A stretch of DNA of 64,000 nucleotides. Source: Henricia sp. BOLD:AAB3569. Taxonomy: Eukaryota; Echinodermata; Asteroidea; Spinulosida; Echinasteridae. The notes under the pieces are model-generated. The model saw only the letters and a list, made by a program, of their open reading frames with translations, had not been told where the DNA came from and did not search any database. The stretch is taken from assembly GCA_037783545.1 (NCBI GenBank), contig JBBELK010000372.1:124001-188000 (forward strand), written 5' to 3'. The position numbers and the translations under genes are program-made. Below, piece by piece: positions 12,761 through 23,450 of this stretch. Every line of letters begins with the position of its first letter. Position 1 is the stretch's first letter.

Positions 12761-13222
12761 TGGCTGCGTTCGGGCGTGTACTCGATCGTGTAAACACGAG
12801 TATACTCCTGCGCGCGTGAACGGCAAGATTAACGACACTCGGGTCAGTGAGAGTGTGCTCTCACTACTCCTCGACAAACGGGGAGTGTGCACGTACTCCT
12901 GACAAGTGCCATGTGATTTGTACAAAGATGGTGGAATATGGGTGGGATTTTTTGTGAATTTGCCCAACGTGTTAACTCAATAACTGAAACAATAACTCAC
13001 TAAGGTTTGTTTTAGACGGCATCAAAAGTTCTCGCGACTTACGGCCTGTGAGCAATGAAACGGCATTTTTTTGTGCAGTGCATGATGGCAAGAGACGGAC
13101 ATCTTCACTGATTGCGAATTGCCATTCGCCGCACGCGGACTTGCCGTTTGCGTGATGTGACCCGAGTGCAATGCGCACGCATTACTCCCGAGTAACGAGA
13201 ACTGCACGCCCGAACGCAGCCA
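12761..13222. mobile_element. Foldback element TGGCTGCGTTCGGGCGTG, copy 1
   Basis: Ends TGGCTGCGTTCGGGCGTG and its reverse complement. The interior has repeated GAGTA/TACTC-type motifs. It sits in the left arm of the 1.96-kb foldback; the equivalent place in the right arm (about 14,305) is unoccupied. Copy 2 at 31,478-31,949 is in the opposite orientation. Confidence 0.8.
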
Positions 13223-13585
13223 ATGAGTGGTTTCATTCACACTGTTTTCACTAACAAATCACGAATTTTATGACATTTTGCACTTTTGAAAAGTTGCACT
13301 TTTGTCTATGTTCACTTTTACACACAAAAAACTGTTTTATGGCCATTATTACCCCTTGACATAACTTCGGTTAGGTAACAGAGTGCTTATTTGTAAGAAC
13401 TTTTTAATAATGAGTCGGTCCGCCGTCTTTTGCAATCACCTCAAGACATTATTCGCGCATGCTGTTTATCAAACTTCGAATGGGCTGCTGCTAAGTTTGC
13501 CCATACCTGCTGTAAAATGCGTACTTGCCAATCCTGCAAAGAAGTTTATAGTCATTCACTTATTAATTGTTGGCCTTCCGCTTAA

Positions 13586-13718
13586 AGGCACAGGCTCATC
13601 AGCAATGCACGCGCGACAAATTCGTGCCACGAAATACGCAGCTCCATAGGAAAGGCATGGAGCTGCATATTTCCTGGCACGAATTTGGCGCGCGCGCATT
13701 GCTGACGATCCTGTGCCT
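13586..13718. mobile_element. 133-bp palindromic MITE with TTAA duplication
   Basis: Almost entirely two arms. Ends AGGCACAGG / CCTGTGCCT, with TTAA on each side (13,582-13,585 and 13,719-13,722). A TTAA target is typical of piggyBac-type transposons, so a piggyBac-mobilised MITE is inferred. Confidence 0.75.
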
Positions 13719-14481
13719 TTAATGTCATCCCAGAGGTTCCATAGTATTGCAGTCGGCAAATCCTGATGGCCATTCCTTACGCTCGATCCCGTTGTCTTCC
13801 AAATACTGGTTGGTGACTTGAGAAATGTTGGGTTTACATGTGTATATATTTTTAAATGTCTTTTCTTCCTGTAATACAAGACTTTGTCATGCAAGTCAAT
13901 ATTACTGCAGATGCACTGCCATGTGGTATTACATAATCACCACGAGTTTGAAGAAAAAATACATTTTCTTTCCAATGTTATGTTAAAGTTCTTTGGGATT
14001 AAAGGGACTTTAAAATAAAGTCTGTCATTCTCTGGTCTGTCAGTTTTGCCTGTTCCATGCATTTGTCCATGTAGAAGTGATTACAAAAGACGGCGGACCC
14101 ACTCATTATTGAATTGTTCTTGCAGGTAAGCACTCTGTTACTTAACTGAAGTTACAAGGGGTAATAATGGCCAGAAAACAGTTTTTCAGTGCGTAAAAGT
14201 GAACATATTGATAAAAGTGCAACAAAAGCGCAACATTTCATAAAATGCGTGATTTCTTAGTGAAAACGGTCACCGTGTCTATACTGGCCGAATGAAACCT
14301 CTCATTGTGTGCATACGATTTCGGTGTACACATCGCTTTTTTAATGACAAAAATCAATAAAATAGTTTTTGAGTTACATCAAAACGTTCTCTAAACGTAT
14401 ATTAGAGGGGAACTAACTTTTTGTGTTGGGTGTAGTGAGCGCGCAAACCAATGCGAAAGGAGTGTACACGCCGTGCGACAA

Positions 14482-14801
14482 TCAGTAGACGTTGCAGCGG
14501 ACGCCGGCGTCTTCACTGTGTCCGCAGTCATGACTTCCCCAGCCACTGTGCGGGCACGATCCCAGCGAAGACTCGCTTCCAGAGCAGCCTAGGTCGTGCA
14601 GGTGAATCGATCCCGAACCCTGCCCGAACGCGGCCGAACCCCAGACGTATTGCGCCGAGGGATAGCCGAGTTCACGACACGCGACGTTACCGTCCGATAT
14701 ATCCCATGAATCGTCGCACACGGTGCCCCAGACCCCGCTGTAGTACACTTCAACTCGGCCTTCGTTCGGCAGTGAACCACCCACAAGTCGTATCGAGCCA
14801 C
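14482..14801 (-). CDS. Gene B last exon: SRCR domain and stop
   Basis: After a CAG acceptor (14,802-14,804) it reads [19 protein letters not shown], then [29 protein letters not shown] and ends VRCNVY-stop. These are hallmark SRCR blocks. Six cysteines are visible, the group A number. The 320-nt length is identical to the last exon of gene A. Confidence 0.92.
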
Positions 14802-15867
14802 CTGCAAAAGGAGTTACCATTTGAAAGGGTTGAAAGGAATCCTAAAAAAAAAAAACACCTCGCTATCAGGACAACAGGACATTTCCCTAAGCACCCGGTC
14901 ACTTTGTACACGGGCTATGGGGTCTGCTATGTACCAGAATTGGACATAGAGATCTGATTGGTCGAGACACGGGGCAATGATTAATATTCATGCAACATTT
15001 TCATAAAATGTGCTTGTATATTAGATTTCCTCAAGTAGTGGACCTATCAATATCCATTACTCCTGAATTTCAAAATGAGATATAATCATAGTAATAATTC
15101 GACCTTTCCGTTGGCCCAAGTTTTGGTAGAGAAATCAATTCAAAAATCGTAGCCGACAATTCTCTCAATTGTTGTGGGGGAGATTTTGTTGTATAGGCCT
15201 ACATGCGTATTATTTTATTGTACACTAAAGAACGCAGTATAAATGCTCGTGACTCAAAATGTCACACTTGCATTTAGATCGCACTAGTTTATTGAATCGT
15301 TCTCGTTATGTTTTAGGTAGTATCAACAGATAAAGGTTCGATTCATGAGGCCGTATATTCTTTATATGCTGAGGGTAATTGTAATTCTCTGAAGTCCGGT
15401 AATTATAGAAATCAACTCCAGAAGTGTCACGACGTAAGGGGGACACTGTGTCCCGTTTTCATGGAATGACCCACATGCGGATTGAGAGCGCGAAATTTCA
15501 GAATGGTAATGAGGTATCAAAATCTCAACACCCATATGAACAATGGAGGGCTCAAAATATTCAGTAGTTTTGTGGTAATATAACATTTTTAAAATGTTTC
15601 ATAAATGTATAGTATACTATACTTTTTGAGGACACCTTGTATTGTTATTGACCAGCAGCCCAGAGGTATTTGGTTAAACGAATGAGGTACCAACGACTGA
15701 GGGCAGGAATATTTTAGGAAGAGACCTAGTATTTGCAGATCTGGGCTTCTGTCGGGGTTCCTCTGCTGCTGCGTTTGACCCCGGGGACTTGAGAGGAGTT
15801 GTTCTCTAACACAAATTTGAAGAATCAAGACATGCACTGGACTGAAAAATGAGCTTAAAATTCTTAC

Positions 15868-15973
15868 TTCTGTCGCATCTGGTGCCTGTGTAGCCAGCGT
15901 TACACGAGCATGTGTATCTGTTAACGCCGTCGTGGCATGCGCCGTTCACGCAGGGATTGTTGGCACATTCGTT
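15868..15973 (-). pseudogene. Gene B EGF exon remnant without splice acceptor
   Basis: It codes for NECANNPCVNGAC and [14 protein letters not shown], a full six-cysteine EGF module with an intact GTAAGA donor. Compared with its gene A counterpart (32,963-32,853), about 12 nt are missing exactly over the acceptor AG and the first codons (TTGACAGACATC). No AG lies just upstream. Skipping it keeps the frame because flanking exons are phase 1 on both sides. Confidence 0.8.
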
Positions 15974-16254
15974 GAGAATTATGATAATATAAATAATATT
16001 AGGCCCTTTCAGAAAGCTGTCCCGAGTCAACTCGCCCCCGAAAAGGCATTATACCTATGGGACCAGTCAATGGGATTGCCAGCGGGCGACATTCTGCGAC
16101 CTACATGCAGTGGCGTACCTACACCGGTACGGTATGTACATAGTGTTCGTAGGACATTATTTTCCAACAAGAAGAGAAACCAACCGCGAATGACAAAAGC
16201 AACTCGCACTTCGCGCTGGTTTCTACGGCTGGAAATACAACTAACTCACAAGAC

Positions 16255-16299
16255 CACGTGACTTTTCGGAACCAGAATCTGGTTCCGAAAAGTCACGTG
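16255..16299. repeat. Perfect 45-nt palindrome in gene B intron
   Basis: 22-nt arms CACGTGACTTTTCGGAACC... and exact reverse complement around one central base. It contains two CACGTG E-box cores. Probably the remains of a short foldback. Confidence 0.9.
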
Positions 16300-16420
16300 A
16301 CTTTGAATCTGGGAACAAAATGTGTTAGTGCGCAGAAGCATGAGGTGTAGTCACTTTTCTTTTACAGTGAATAATTTTGCCCTGAAAAATGAGTTAAATC
16401 ATTTTCCCGAAAATCCTTAC

Positions 16421-16531
16421 TTGTTTCGCATCTAGTACCCTCGTAGCCAGCGTTACACGAGCATGTGTAATCGTTAACGCCGTCGTTGCATGCGCCGTTT
16501 CCGCAGGGATTGCTGGCACATTCGTTGATGT
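16421..16531 (-). CDS. Gene B EGF exon 2
   Basis: 111 nt, phase 1 to phase 1, CAG acceptor and GTAAGG donor. Codes for [16 protein letters not shown], then [16 protein letters not shown]: six cysteines with the DINEC and YTC signatures of calcium-binding EGF modules. Counterpart of gene A exon 37,742-37,632, with matching flanking intron sequence. Confidence 0.92.
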
Positions 16532-16827
16532 CTGTCAAGAGAAACATGACCTTTAAAAATAAAGGAAAGACTTGCCGAAAGATGTTTGTTTCGTCGGGAT
16601 ATCACCAGCATGTTATATAACGGGCACAATGGAAGTATATTTTGTCATGCATTTTTTTTGTATTAAAGGAGCTTATTCGGAATTTTCTGGAAAATGGATT
16701 TCGTTCTAACCTAACAATCATATAAAATACCTATGTGGAGAAACTGGAAAGTTGCAAACTCCAATTTGTATGTGGAAGAAAAAGGGTTGGTGTAATCACT
16801 GCACTGCTTTATAGAACGGGTAAATTA

Positions 16828-17300
16828 GACCCCGTTCTCACTAGAGAAATCGCTTCGTTCAAAGAAGATTAGTTAATCGTCGTTAGTTATAATGAAGAGT
16901 GCGTTCTGAAGAGCGACCGCTAACGAAGATTGAATGAAGCCGTGGGAGGTCGTTCATGTGCATCGCGCATCAAGCGCTGAGCTTCAAGCGTCTAGACGCG
17001 CTGTGTGGTTTTCCAGCGGCGCGTCAAAAACAACTCTTGCTAGGCGCTCGACACACAACGCGCTTGTGCATAAGGCCTGCCAAATCACTTCTAACGAAGG
17101 GAGCCTTTCACATTACAAATTTGCTTCGTCGAATAAAGAGATCTTTTCATCGAATTAATTAAGCTATTTCCTTCATCGAATGAAGCGATTCTAAATATCG
17201 TCGAATGAAGAAGCGTGCGTTCACATCAAGAAATCTCTTCGTCGAATCATCGTCGAATCATCGTCGAACGAAGCAATTTCTCTATAGTGAGAACGGGGTC
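16828..17300. mobile_element. Foldback element GACCCCGTTCTCACTA, TTA duplication
   Basis: Ends GACCCCGTTCTCACTA and reverse complement, with TTA on both sides (16,825-16,827 and 17,301-17,303). The interior is an array of TCGAACGAAG-like motifs in both orientations. It is inserted in a copy of the TTAA-type dispersed repeat; other copies of that repeat (near 9,590) are uninterrupted at this place. Confidence 0.82.
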
Positions 17301-17491
17301 TTAGTTTACAAAACTTCGGTGTTTTTTTAATGATATCCTTGAAAATATACGGAATGAGAGCGAAACATTTCAGAATTGTAATGAGAAAAATATTACAAAT
17401 GATATGGTATCAAAATCTCAACACCAATGGGAAAAACGCGGTGTCAAAATGTGACAGATCACATTTTTGTGCACCTCTCCACCCCCCGCGG

Positions 17492-17513
17492 CACCCCCCC
17501 CCCCCCCCCCCCC
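17492..17513. repeat. Poly-C run inside TTAA-family repeat
   Basis: Uninterrupted C run next to CCATTTTTCGTACGGGTGTTGAG. It occupies the internal site where other copies of the family carry only a few C or G. Confidence 0.8.
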
Positions 17514-17923
17514 ATTTTTCGTACGGGTGTTGAGATTTTTACATTATATCATGTGTCATATTTTTCTCATTACCATTCTGAAATTTCACGCTCTCAATCT
17601 ATATATTTTCAAGGATATCGTAAAAAAAATACCGATGTTTAATAAACTATAATTTATCAGAAACAAAGCACTGCACTGATTACACCAATCTTTTTGCTTT
17701 CCATCAAAATTAGAGATTGCAGATTTCCCATTTTCTTTCCATATATAATGTATTGAGGAGGTATTTTACATGGTTGTAAATTTATATTAAAATCCATTGT
17801 CTGGAAGAAAAACAAATACGAACAAGCTTCTTTAACAAACACAACATCATGTATATGGTGCCTGATCACCATTGAAATGAAACAACCAATCTTACGATTT
17901 TTCTCTCGTCCCAACTTCTTTAA

Positions 17924-18040
17924 GCGATTTTTGCCACGAATTAGGTACGATTAGCTACGATTTGGTACGATTGTGTGTAGAGTGTATACATAATCGTACC
18001 AAATCGTAGCTAATCGTACCTAATTCGTAGCAAAAATCGC
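17924..18040. mobile_element. 117-bp near-perfect palindrome
   Basis: Arms GCGATTTTTGCCACGAATTA...AATCGTACC pair over about 48 bp around a short AT-rich centre. Internally built from GGTACGATT / TAGCTACGATT. In an intron of gene B, absent from gene A. Confidence 0.8.
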
Positions 18041-18235
18041 ACAGTGGGAGGCCCGCTTTAAGTGAATGGTAAAAAATGTGTGTACACACACATGCTGTTT
18101 CTAAAAATTGCCTTCAGTTAAAGATAGTATACATGATTGGTAAACTGTTACAAATAGTTTTATCCCCCTGTGTGATTGAAAATATGCATGATTAAAACCA
18201 ACCAAAACAGTAAAATAAACAAAGGGTTCGCAGTC

Positions 18236-18405
18236 ATTTCACCCCGAAACTACCTCGCCCAAATGCCACTTTGCCCCAAAACCACTTCTTGCACAGGCCG
18301 TGGTTCAGGGCGAAGTGGTTCAGGGCGAAGTGGTTTCGGGGTGTTTGGACGAAGTGATATGGGCGAAATGGCACTTAGGCGAAGTGGTTTGGGGGCGAAA
18401 TGAAT
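18236..18405. repeat. CACTTCGCC-motif repeat in gene B intron
   Basis: GGCGAAGTGGTT and its complement repeat many times, left half in one orientation and right half in the other. The right part is shared with gene A at 37,828-37,890. Confidence 0.6.
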
Positions 18406-18659
18406 TGTTTTGCTCATTTCTCAAAGACTATAATAGCACTTCAGACAAAACCAAAGGGGAAGTTTTCTGCCGTCATCATGTTTATATCGTGTAAGTTATG
18501 TGTAAATCTGTAAACATTTCTGATTCTTCGAGATACCAATCATGTATATAGTTGGTAAAATCTTACAAAAAGTACCATCTTGGAAGAAAATAAACTCATG
18601 TCGGGTTTGTCATCATTGCTATCAACACTTTAAGTATATGTTTTTTTTGTCTTGTCTAC

Positions 18660-18996
18660 AACTTACTCTTTCGCGTTTAGGTCGACCGGTTATGGGTAAA
18701 AAAGGCGTATTAGGACGACCGACCGCATTAGGGCGACCGATAGCCGGTCGTCCTAACGCTAAGTGCTTCAAAAACCATCTTTATTAGGTCAAAAACCATT
18801 TTTATTAGGTTCTTAACCATTTTTATTAGGTCACAAACCATTTTCGTCTAGGTCGCAAAACATTTTTTTCCAGAGAATTAGGTCGAGAAAATGGGTGTCA
18901 ATTCATGAGTTTCTTTCCGACAATTTTGTGGTTTTAGTGGTCTCTGTAAGCATTCTACCCAAAAAGGTCGTCCTAATACGGGAAAAGTAGTTACTA
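18660..18996. mobile_element. Foldback element of GGTCGTCCTAA type, empty site in gene A
   Basis: Present in gene B and absent from gene A, where the flanks join at TAC (38,153-38,155). TAC is duplicated here at 18,657-18,659 and 18,997-18,999. Ends AACTTACTCTTTCGCG and an imperfect reverse complement, with GGTCGACC / GGTCGTCC just inside. The middle has tandem TTTTTATTAGGT units. Confidence 0.8.
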
Positions 18997-19387
18997 TACT
19001 CATGAAGTACATTTGTTGGTCATTGTAAACGATATTATGGGCCTTTAGGTAGAATACAAGCGATCGTATGGACCGGAGAGCAGTCTATGCAAAGCATTGT
19101 CTGTCAAAGTAAGATATCCGGCGCGTTGCTTCAATTCTCATAGTTACAAAGCCATCAGTTGTGCACTGTAGGAACAAATTATGCGTGATCTTTTTTTGGT
19201 AACAACTAATTCATAAGATGCAAGTAGTTGTTGTATGCTACGAAAGCTCATGCATAATTTGTTATGTATGTAAGTGCGTAAACGCCTAACAGACCTCACC
19301 GTTGTAGGTGTTTGCTGCCACCAAGAGTTGCAAAAGAGTTAGTTTTTCTTCCGTTCGCCGCACGGTGACGGTATTGTATAGCTGTAA

Positions 19388-19633
19388 TGCGCTGCCGCAC
19401 CCCCTAGGTGGGGGTTTGGTCAAATTTTTCATGCCCCAGGGTGGGGCATTTGGCCCATTTGTTTTGCATTTTTGTGCATTTTGCGCATGTTTTGCACCCG
19501 AGGGTGGGGATTTTTGTCACCTAAATGTTGCCCCAGGGGTGGGGATTTTGTCACGCAAAAAGTGACAATCCCCACCTCTTAGGTGGGGTAGCCCGGGGGA
19601 AGGGAGGGGTGGGGGAAACAATTGATATGTGCA
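19388..19633. mobile_element. Harbinger-like MITE in gene B, TAA duplication
   Basis: Right end closes CAATTGATATGTGCA; the left end is degraded (TGCGCTGCCGC). TAA is duplicated at 19,385-19,387 and 19,634-19,636, and gene A has a single TAA at 39,443-39,445 with otherwise continuous sequence. Same family as 38,303-38,626. TWA duplication fits PIF/Harbinger. Confidence 0.85.
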
Positions 19634-19843
19634 TAACTTCATGTGGTGTTTTACTTTGCGTATCCTTAGTCCCATATACATCAGTTACAGCTCATTAACG
19701 TGGACATTTTGTTTTTGAATCATTAAAAATTGTATAAATGGTTAACTGTTGCCACGCAACAGTTAACTAGTAATTTTTAAACTTATGACGACCAAAGTTA
19801 TGACTCGGAAATGAACAAATCCAAAATGGGTAAATGAACTTAC

Positions 19844-19954
19844 TGATGTCACAGGTGGTACCACCGTAGCCAGGGGAACATGTGCATGTAAACATTTCCC
19901 ATTCGTCTGTGCACTGTCCATGCTGACACGGGCTGCTATCGCATTCATTGGGCT
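19844..19954 (-). CDS. Gene B EGF exon 1
   Basis: 111 nt, phase 1 both sides, TAG acceptor and GTAAGT donor. EPNECDSSPCQHGQC, then EWEMFTCTCSPGYGGTTCDI: a six-cysteine EGF module. Nearly identical to gene A 39,763-39,653. Confidence 0.92.
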
Positions 19955-20339
19955 CTATGGCGAAGGATTGGAAAGCAAATTAACAAAATAACAAAATGAT
20001 TCTAAAAACCGTTTGATAAGTTAAAATCGCAAACTTTCGGCAATCTTAAAGATGCTTGACCAGATCACTTTTTGACACCCACTTACCTTATTGGTGATGG
20101 AATTTTTACATCATTTTTTCTCATTACTATGCCGAAATGTTGCGCTCTCGATACGTATACTTTCAAGGATATCGTTCAATCGACGTTTCCAGTCATTTGC
20201 GGTTCAGTAGTAATTCGAAATATTAACAGTAATTGTGTAGGTCGATTTTTTTTTTGATGTCTCATTTGAAAGCGGAAAACCTTTTATGTTTCTCGAAAAA
20301 ATATCAATATAGGTGCGTTACACAACACACTAGACCATT

Positions 20340-20460
20340 GGCATTACATCCCTTCCATTATTGATAGAGCAATTGTGGTTAAATGCCTCGCTCAAGGGCA
20401 CAGGTACCATGACCGGGTATCAAACCCACAACACCAAGTTATTACGCACCAAACAATAAA
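20340..20460 (-). repeat. SINE-tail remnant in gene B intron
   Basis: Minus strand shows a weak box-B-like GGGTTTGATACCCGG followed by CCCTTGAGCGAGGCA. The same segment is in gene A at 40,730-40,870, so it predates the gene duplication. Confidence 0.5.
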
Positions 20461-20515
20461 TTACTCGGCCATGGAGTGTAGTAATGCGTTACCCGTTAAT
20501 TCCTTATGTACTCAC

Positions 20516-20570
20516 CATGTGTTGTCGGCAATGGCGTCGTGGTGGGGAGCTCAACTGTTATTGCGGTTCT
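20516..20570 (-). CDS. Gene B exon 2: Thr/Pro linker
   Basis: 55 nt between a TCTCTCAG acceptor and a GTGAGT donor. Codes for RTAITVELPTTTPLPTTH, likely an O-glycosylated spacer. It enters in phase 0 and leaves in phase 1, which sets the phase for the EGF exons. Conserved in length and sequence with gene A 40,974-40,920. Confidence 0.85.
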
Positions 20571-20619
20571 CTGAGAGAGAGAGAAAAGTATAACAGTCGT
20601 AAGTTTGTCTTGTACCATC

Positions 20620-20960
20620 TTGGGCAGAAATAAATCCATGTGGTGTTTGTTACCATTGCTATCAACTCTTTGACTAATTTTGTTTTGTCAAACTCTTGAA
20701 GTAAAATATTTGGTCATTGCAAACGATACAATGGGCCTTAAACACCTCCAGAAAGGCATTGGAAAGAAGACAGTAACATAATTGTAAAATTTATTTCTTA
20801 CATAACGTACCATGGACAGCAATCAATTCATGTAGTGTTTGTTACCATTGCTATCAACTGTTTGACTAAGATTGTTTTCTTGTCGATAAAATTTCGTGTC
20901 ATTGCAAATGATGCAACGGGTCTTAAACGCCCACAAAAGGCATTGAAAAGAAGATGTTGT
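20620..20960. repeat. Diverged tandem repeat in gene B intron 1
   Basis: Two direct units of about 180 bp, each with GTTACCATTGCTATCAACT and later GGCCTTAAAC-like sequence. Gene A has only one unit (about 41,030-41,180). Confidence 0.6.
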
Positions 20961-20996
20961 AAAAGTCAGAAAAGAGACAATTGCCAGATTACTTAC

Positions 20997-21335
20997 ATCC
21001 CACACTTCGTTAACATCGGGACCACAAGACAGGTAATCTTCATCCTCGACCGTTCCTTGCGCCGAGCCCGTCTCTAAGAGACACTCTCTCGTCTTGGGAG
21101 AGTAGTTCACAAACCGGCAGTCCTCGTGGGCGAAGCAGGACTTGAGACATTTCGATTTGGACTGTACCTGGTGGAGCACCTCCAGCCTGGTTCCACCCGT
21201 CAGTCGGGTCCCTTTCGTGCACTTGACATTGAACCCGCGGTACCCCCACGATGATTCTAGTCCTTGGACAACAAACTGAGGCGTGGAAATTATGATACAA
21301 AGTGATTTCAACAGAAATACTGCGACGTTGGCCAT
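20997..21335 (-). CDS. Gene B exon 1: signal peptide and PAN domain
   Basis: ATG at 21,335 opens MANVAVFLLKSLCIIISTP, a clear signal peptide, then LESSWGYRGFNVKC and SKCLKSCFAHEDCRFVNYSP, the cysteine spacing of PAN/apple domains. GTAAGT donor after codon 113. This ATG was chosen because homology to gene A and the signal peptide both begin here. Confidence 0.92.
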
Positions 21336-21510
21336 GGCTGGGACTCAATCGTTCTGTATCCCGACGCCGGCGGGTGAAATATTTAAGTACAGCGCCGAAA
21401 TCGTGAAGCGAATGCACAAATGGCGTCCAATAGAGTAAAGTGAATAGACCAGTTGCGTGATAGATTTGCATAAATCCGAGAGGGCACGCCTTATATTTGT
21501 ATAACTGCTG
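21336..21510 (-). promoter_or_regulatory. Probable gene B promoter region
   Basis: On the minus strand a TATAAGG lies near 21,492 and an ATGCAAAT octamer at 21,464-21,471. An ATTGG (reverse CCAAT) near 21,428 is shared with gene A. Sequence upstream of the ATG is conserved between A and B to about 21,445 / 41,660 and then diverges. Confidence 0.35.
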
Positions 21511-21560
21511 GAGTCCAGCCTTCGCGCTATATGGCGCTCGCGTACGAGTGAGTCAAGCAC

Positions 21561-22900
21561 CATGCTACCGGGTCTATTCGTTACTTTCTGTGAGTTGCCA
21601 AGGTTACTAGATTTTCGTCAAACTAGACCACCGTTTCCGCGTGCTTTTGCAACGTGCGTTCAAACCTATAGTGCAGTAGACTGTACATTCTTTTTAAGAA
21701 TGTACAGTTAAGTCTACTTTCTTAGTACACTTTACTGAATAGAGTGAGTAGTTTAAAGCCTTTTGCATGTGTAATTAGTACCAGGTTGCAGATAAACACG
21801 TTTCTGCAATATTTTTTATTAGAGTCACAAAATCGACCACACAACAAAACCCGGACACTGTAACAATTTTATTCGTGTTTGTGGAACTCTTTGTGCTGCT
21901 GTATAATATAGGCCTATCTTTTAAATGATCTTTTAAACGACTCGATTCGGCGCCAAAAACCCTTACTCATTACAGCCTGTATAGTGTTTGCCGTACTTTA
22001 GAGTAATAAATGTAATTGGTAATTTAAATTGATGTAGGCTGTAGTGCAAAAATGCATCCGCATAGCGGAGGAAAACAAATAGTTCATGTAAATTGGAAAC
22101 ACAACCATGTCGTATATGTACTTGTTGCCAAGGAAACGTTTCAAAAACTGTTGCATCAACGATTGGGGCGGTCGAGTTGGTCTGTAGTGTCTTTTCGTGC
22201 TTATATGGAAAACGTTTCAGACTACCACAGATTTGAAAACAAAATACCAATTTACAATTGCATAAATCTTGGTAAGAACTGGACTCTGATAGACAAGGTC
22301 CGTTGTGTCCATTTGTGTCCGTTGTGTTCATTTGTGTCCGTTTGAACTATTGTGTCCGAAGAAATTTGTTGGATGGAGTAGACATAATGGTTTTTCGTAT
22401 ACATGTGTAATGAACAGATGTTGCAACGAAACATGCAATTTTAATTAAACATGCACCACTTGGTCAGTCCCAAAGCATAGTAATTTGATTCAATGTACTA
22501 CTACTGTACAAGTCGAACATTACATAAGCCCTCCTGCACTAAATCTATGAAAGAATTCCAAGTTTTTTCCAAGTAAAATCTATATAATTTTTTTCCCCTC
22601 AATTTTAGGGGTTTTGATATTAGATTTGCAATTATTCATGCTTAATAAGTAATTTTAAGGAAAAATAGTTATGTCCAAGTACTAATTTGTCTTACGCAAC
22701 GCGTACACTAGTGCGGGGATCGCGAACTCCAACAATAAATTCGGCCTTAAATCAAGACTATGCTTTGGGGCTGACCAAGTAGTGTTTTATCAAAATTGCC
22801 TGCCAGTTTGGTGGATCGCATGCATGATCCGTTGCAACAGCTAGCCAAATACCTGAAACAAAGTTTGCTAATTTTTATGAGCTATACAAGTAGAATATCC
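21561..22900. other. Intergenic upstream of gene B
   Basis: No gene supported. It contains a hairpin at 21,676-21,716 (arms GTAGACTGTACATTCTT) and a short-period repeat of TTGTGTCCG at about 22,300-22,360. Confidence 0.5.
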
Positions 22901-23083
22901 ACGTGCTTGTCTATTGGTTATAGGCCTGTATACGTGTAGATGTTTTGTTCATACAGAAAAGAGTCCAGATGAAAGTCATAATGATTCTTCCTTTGAGTAT
23001 GATTCTAAATCACAGGACCAGCGGAACTGTTTTAAAAGCGTTTCCAGAGTGGTTGTCGATCAGTGCCTTTGTGTCCTGTATTC

Positions 23084-23195
23084 GGGCGGGCTGGGGCTGG
23101 GGCTGGGGCTGGGGCTGAGCTGGCTGGCTGGTTCTGGGCTGGGCTGAGCTGGCTGGCTGGTTGGCTTCAGGCTGGGCTGGGCTGGATTGGGCGGC
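23084..23195. repeat. GGGCTG minisatellite
   Basis: Runs of GGGCTG with GAGCTGGCTGGCTGG interruptions, directly beside a GGCCATGAC-family element. Confidence 0.85.
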
Positions 23196-23197
23196 CA

Positions 23198-23450
23198 TGA
23201 CAGGAGCAGTCACACTGTCACCATGTGTCATGCACAAGTATACACTTTGTGGATTGACACATAAATTTAAAAACCTCCCCCTGTCATGGCCGCTGGTGCA
23301 AAGGGTCTATAAAGTATGGTCCACATATATATATCAACAAATCTTATCTAATCGTGGGAGATTCATAGTAAAATTCGTACTGCGGGAGGTCAACTTAAAG
23401 AATAGTCCGTGCGTTTTGGGTGTGGCACCTCGAGAAAAAAAAATTAATTG
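23198..23450. mobile_element. GGCCATGAC family copy, uninterrupted
   Basis: Contains AAGTATACACTTTGTGG, the empty-site version of the locus filled at 10,715-11,159, followed by CCCTGTCATGGCCGCTGG. Confidence 0.65.

Larger units (their letters stand above)
12480..14436. mobile_element. 1.96-kb foldback element nested in gene B 3' flank
   Basis: Ends ACTACACCCAA / TTGGGTGTAGT. The left arm (about 12,652-13,440 without its insertions) is matched in reverse by the right arm (about 14,085-14,436), down to the block naming GACGGCGGAC/GTCCGCCGTC. The gene A 3' flank near 26,920-26,935 is the unoccupied site: there the sequences flanking this element are contiguous. Inside it are a SINE (12,496-12,655), a second foldback (12,761-13,222) and a TTAA-flanked palindrome (13,586-13,718). 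Confidence 0.8.
14482..21335 (-). other. Gene B: secreted PAN-EGF-SRCR protein gene (gene extent)
   Basis: Minus-strand gene with five usable coding exons: 21,335-20,997; 20,570-20,516; 19,954-19,844; 16,531-16,421; 14,801-14,482. Spliced length is 936 nt, giving 311 residues and a stop. Order: signal peptide (MANVAVFLLKSLCIII...), PAN/apple domain to about residue 113, Thr/Pro linker 114-131, EGF 132-168, EGF 169-205, SRCR 206-311. All internal introns after the first are phase 1. It is the shorter paralogue of gene A, lacking three EGF exons and one SRCR exon. An EGF exon remnant (15,868-15,973) has lost its acceptor. Probably an extracellular binding protein; ligand unknown. Confidence 0.82.

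Noticed and set aside
14451-14957. 168-codon plus-strand ORF, and a similar one at 26,928-27,374
   Set aside because: They lie opposite the SRCR exons, have no domain, and exist because the GC-rich exon suppresses stops on the other strand.
21040-21563. Minus-strand ORFs of 143 and 72 codons around gene B exon 1
   Set aside because: Other frames of the PAN exon and its 5' flank, with no signal or domain.
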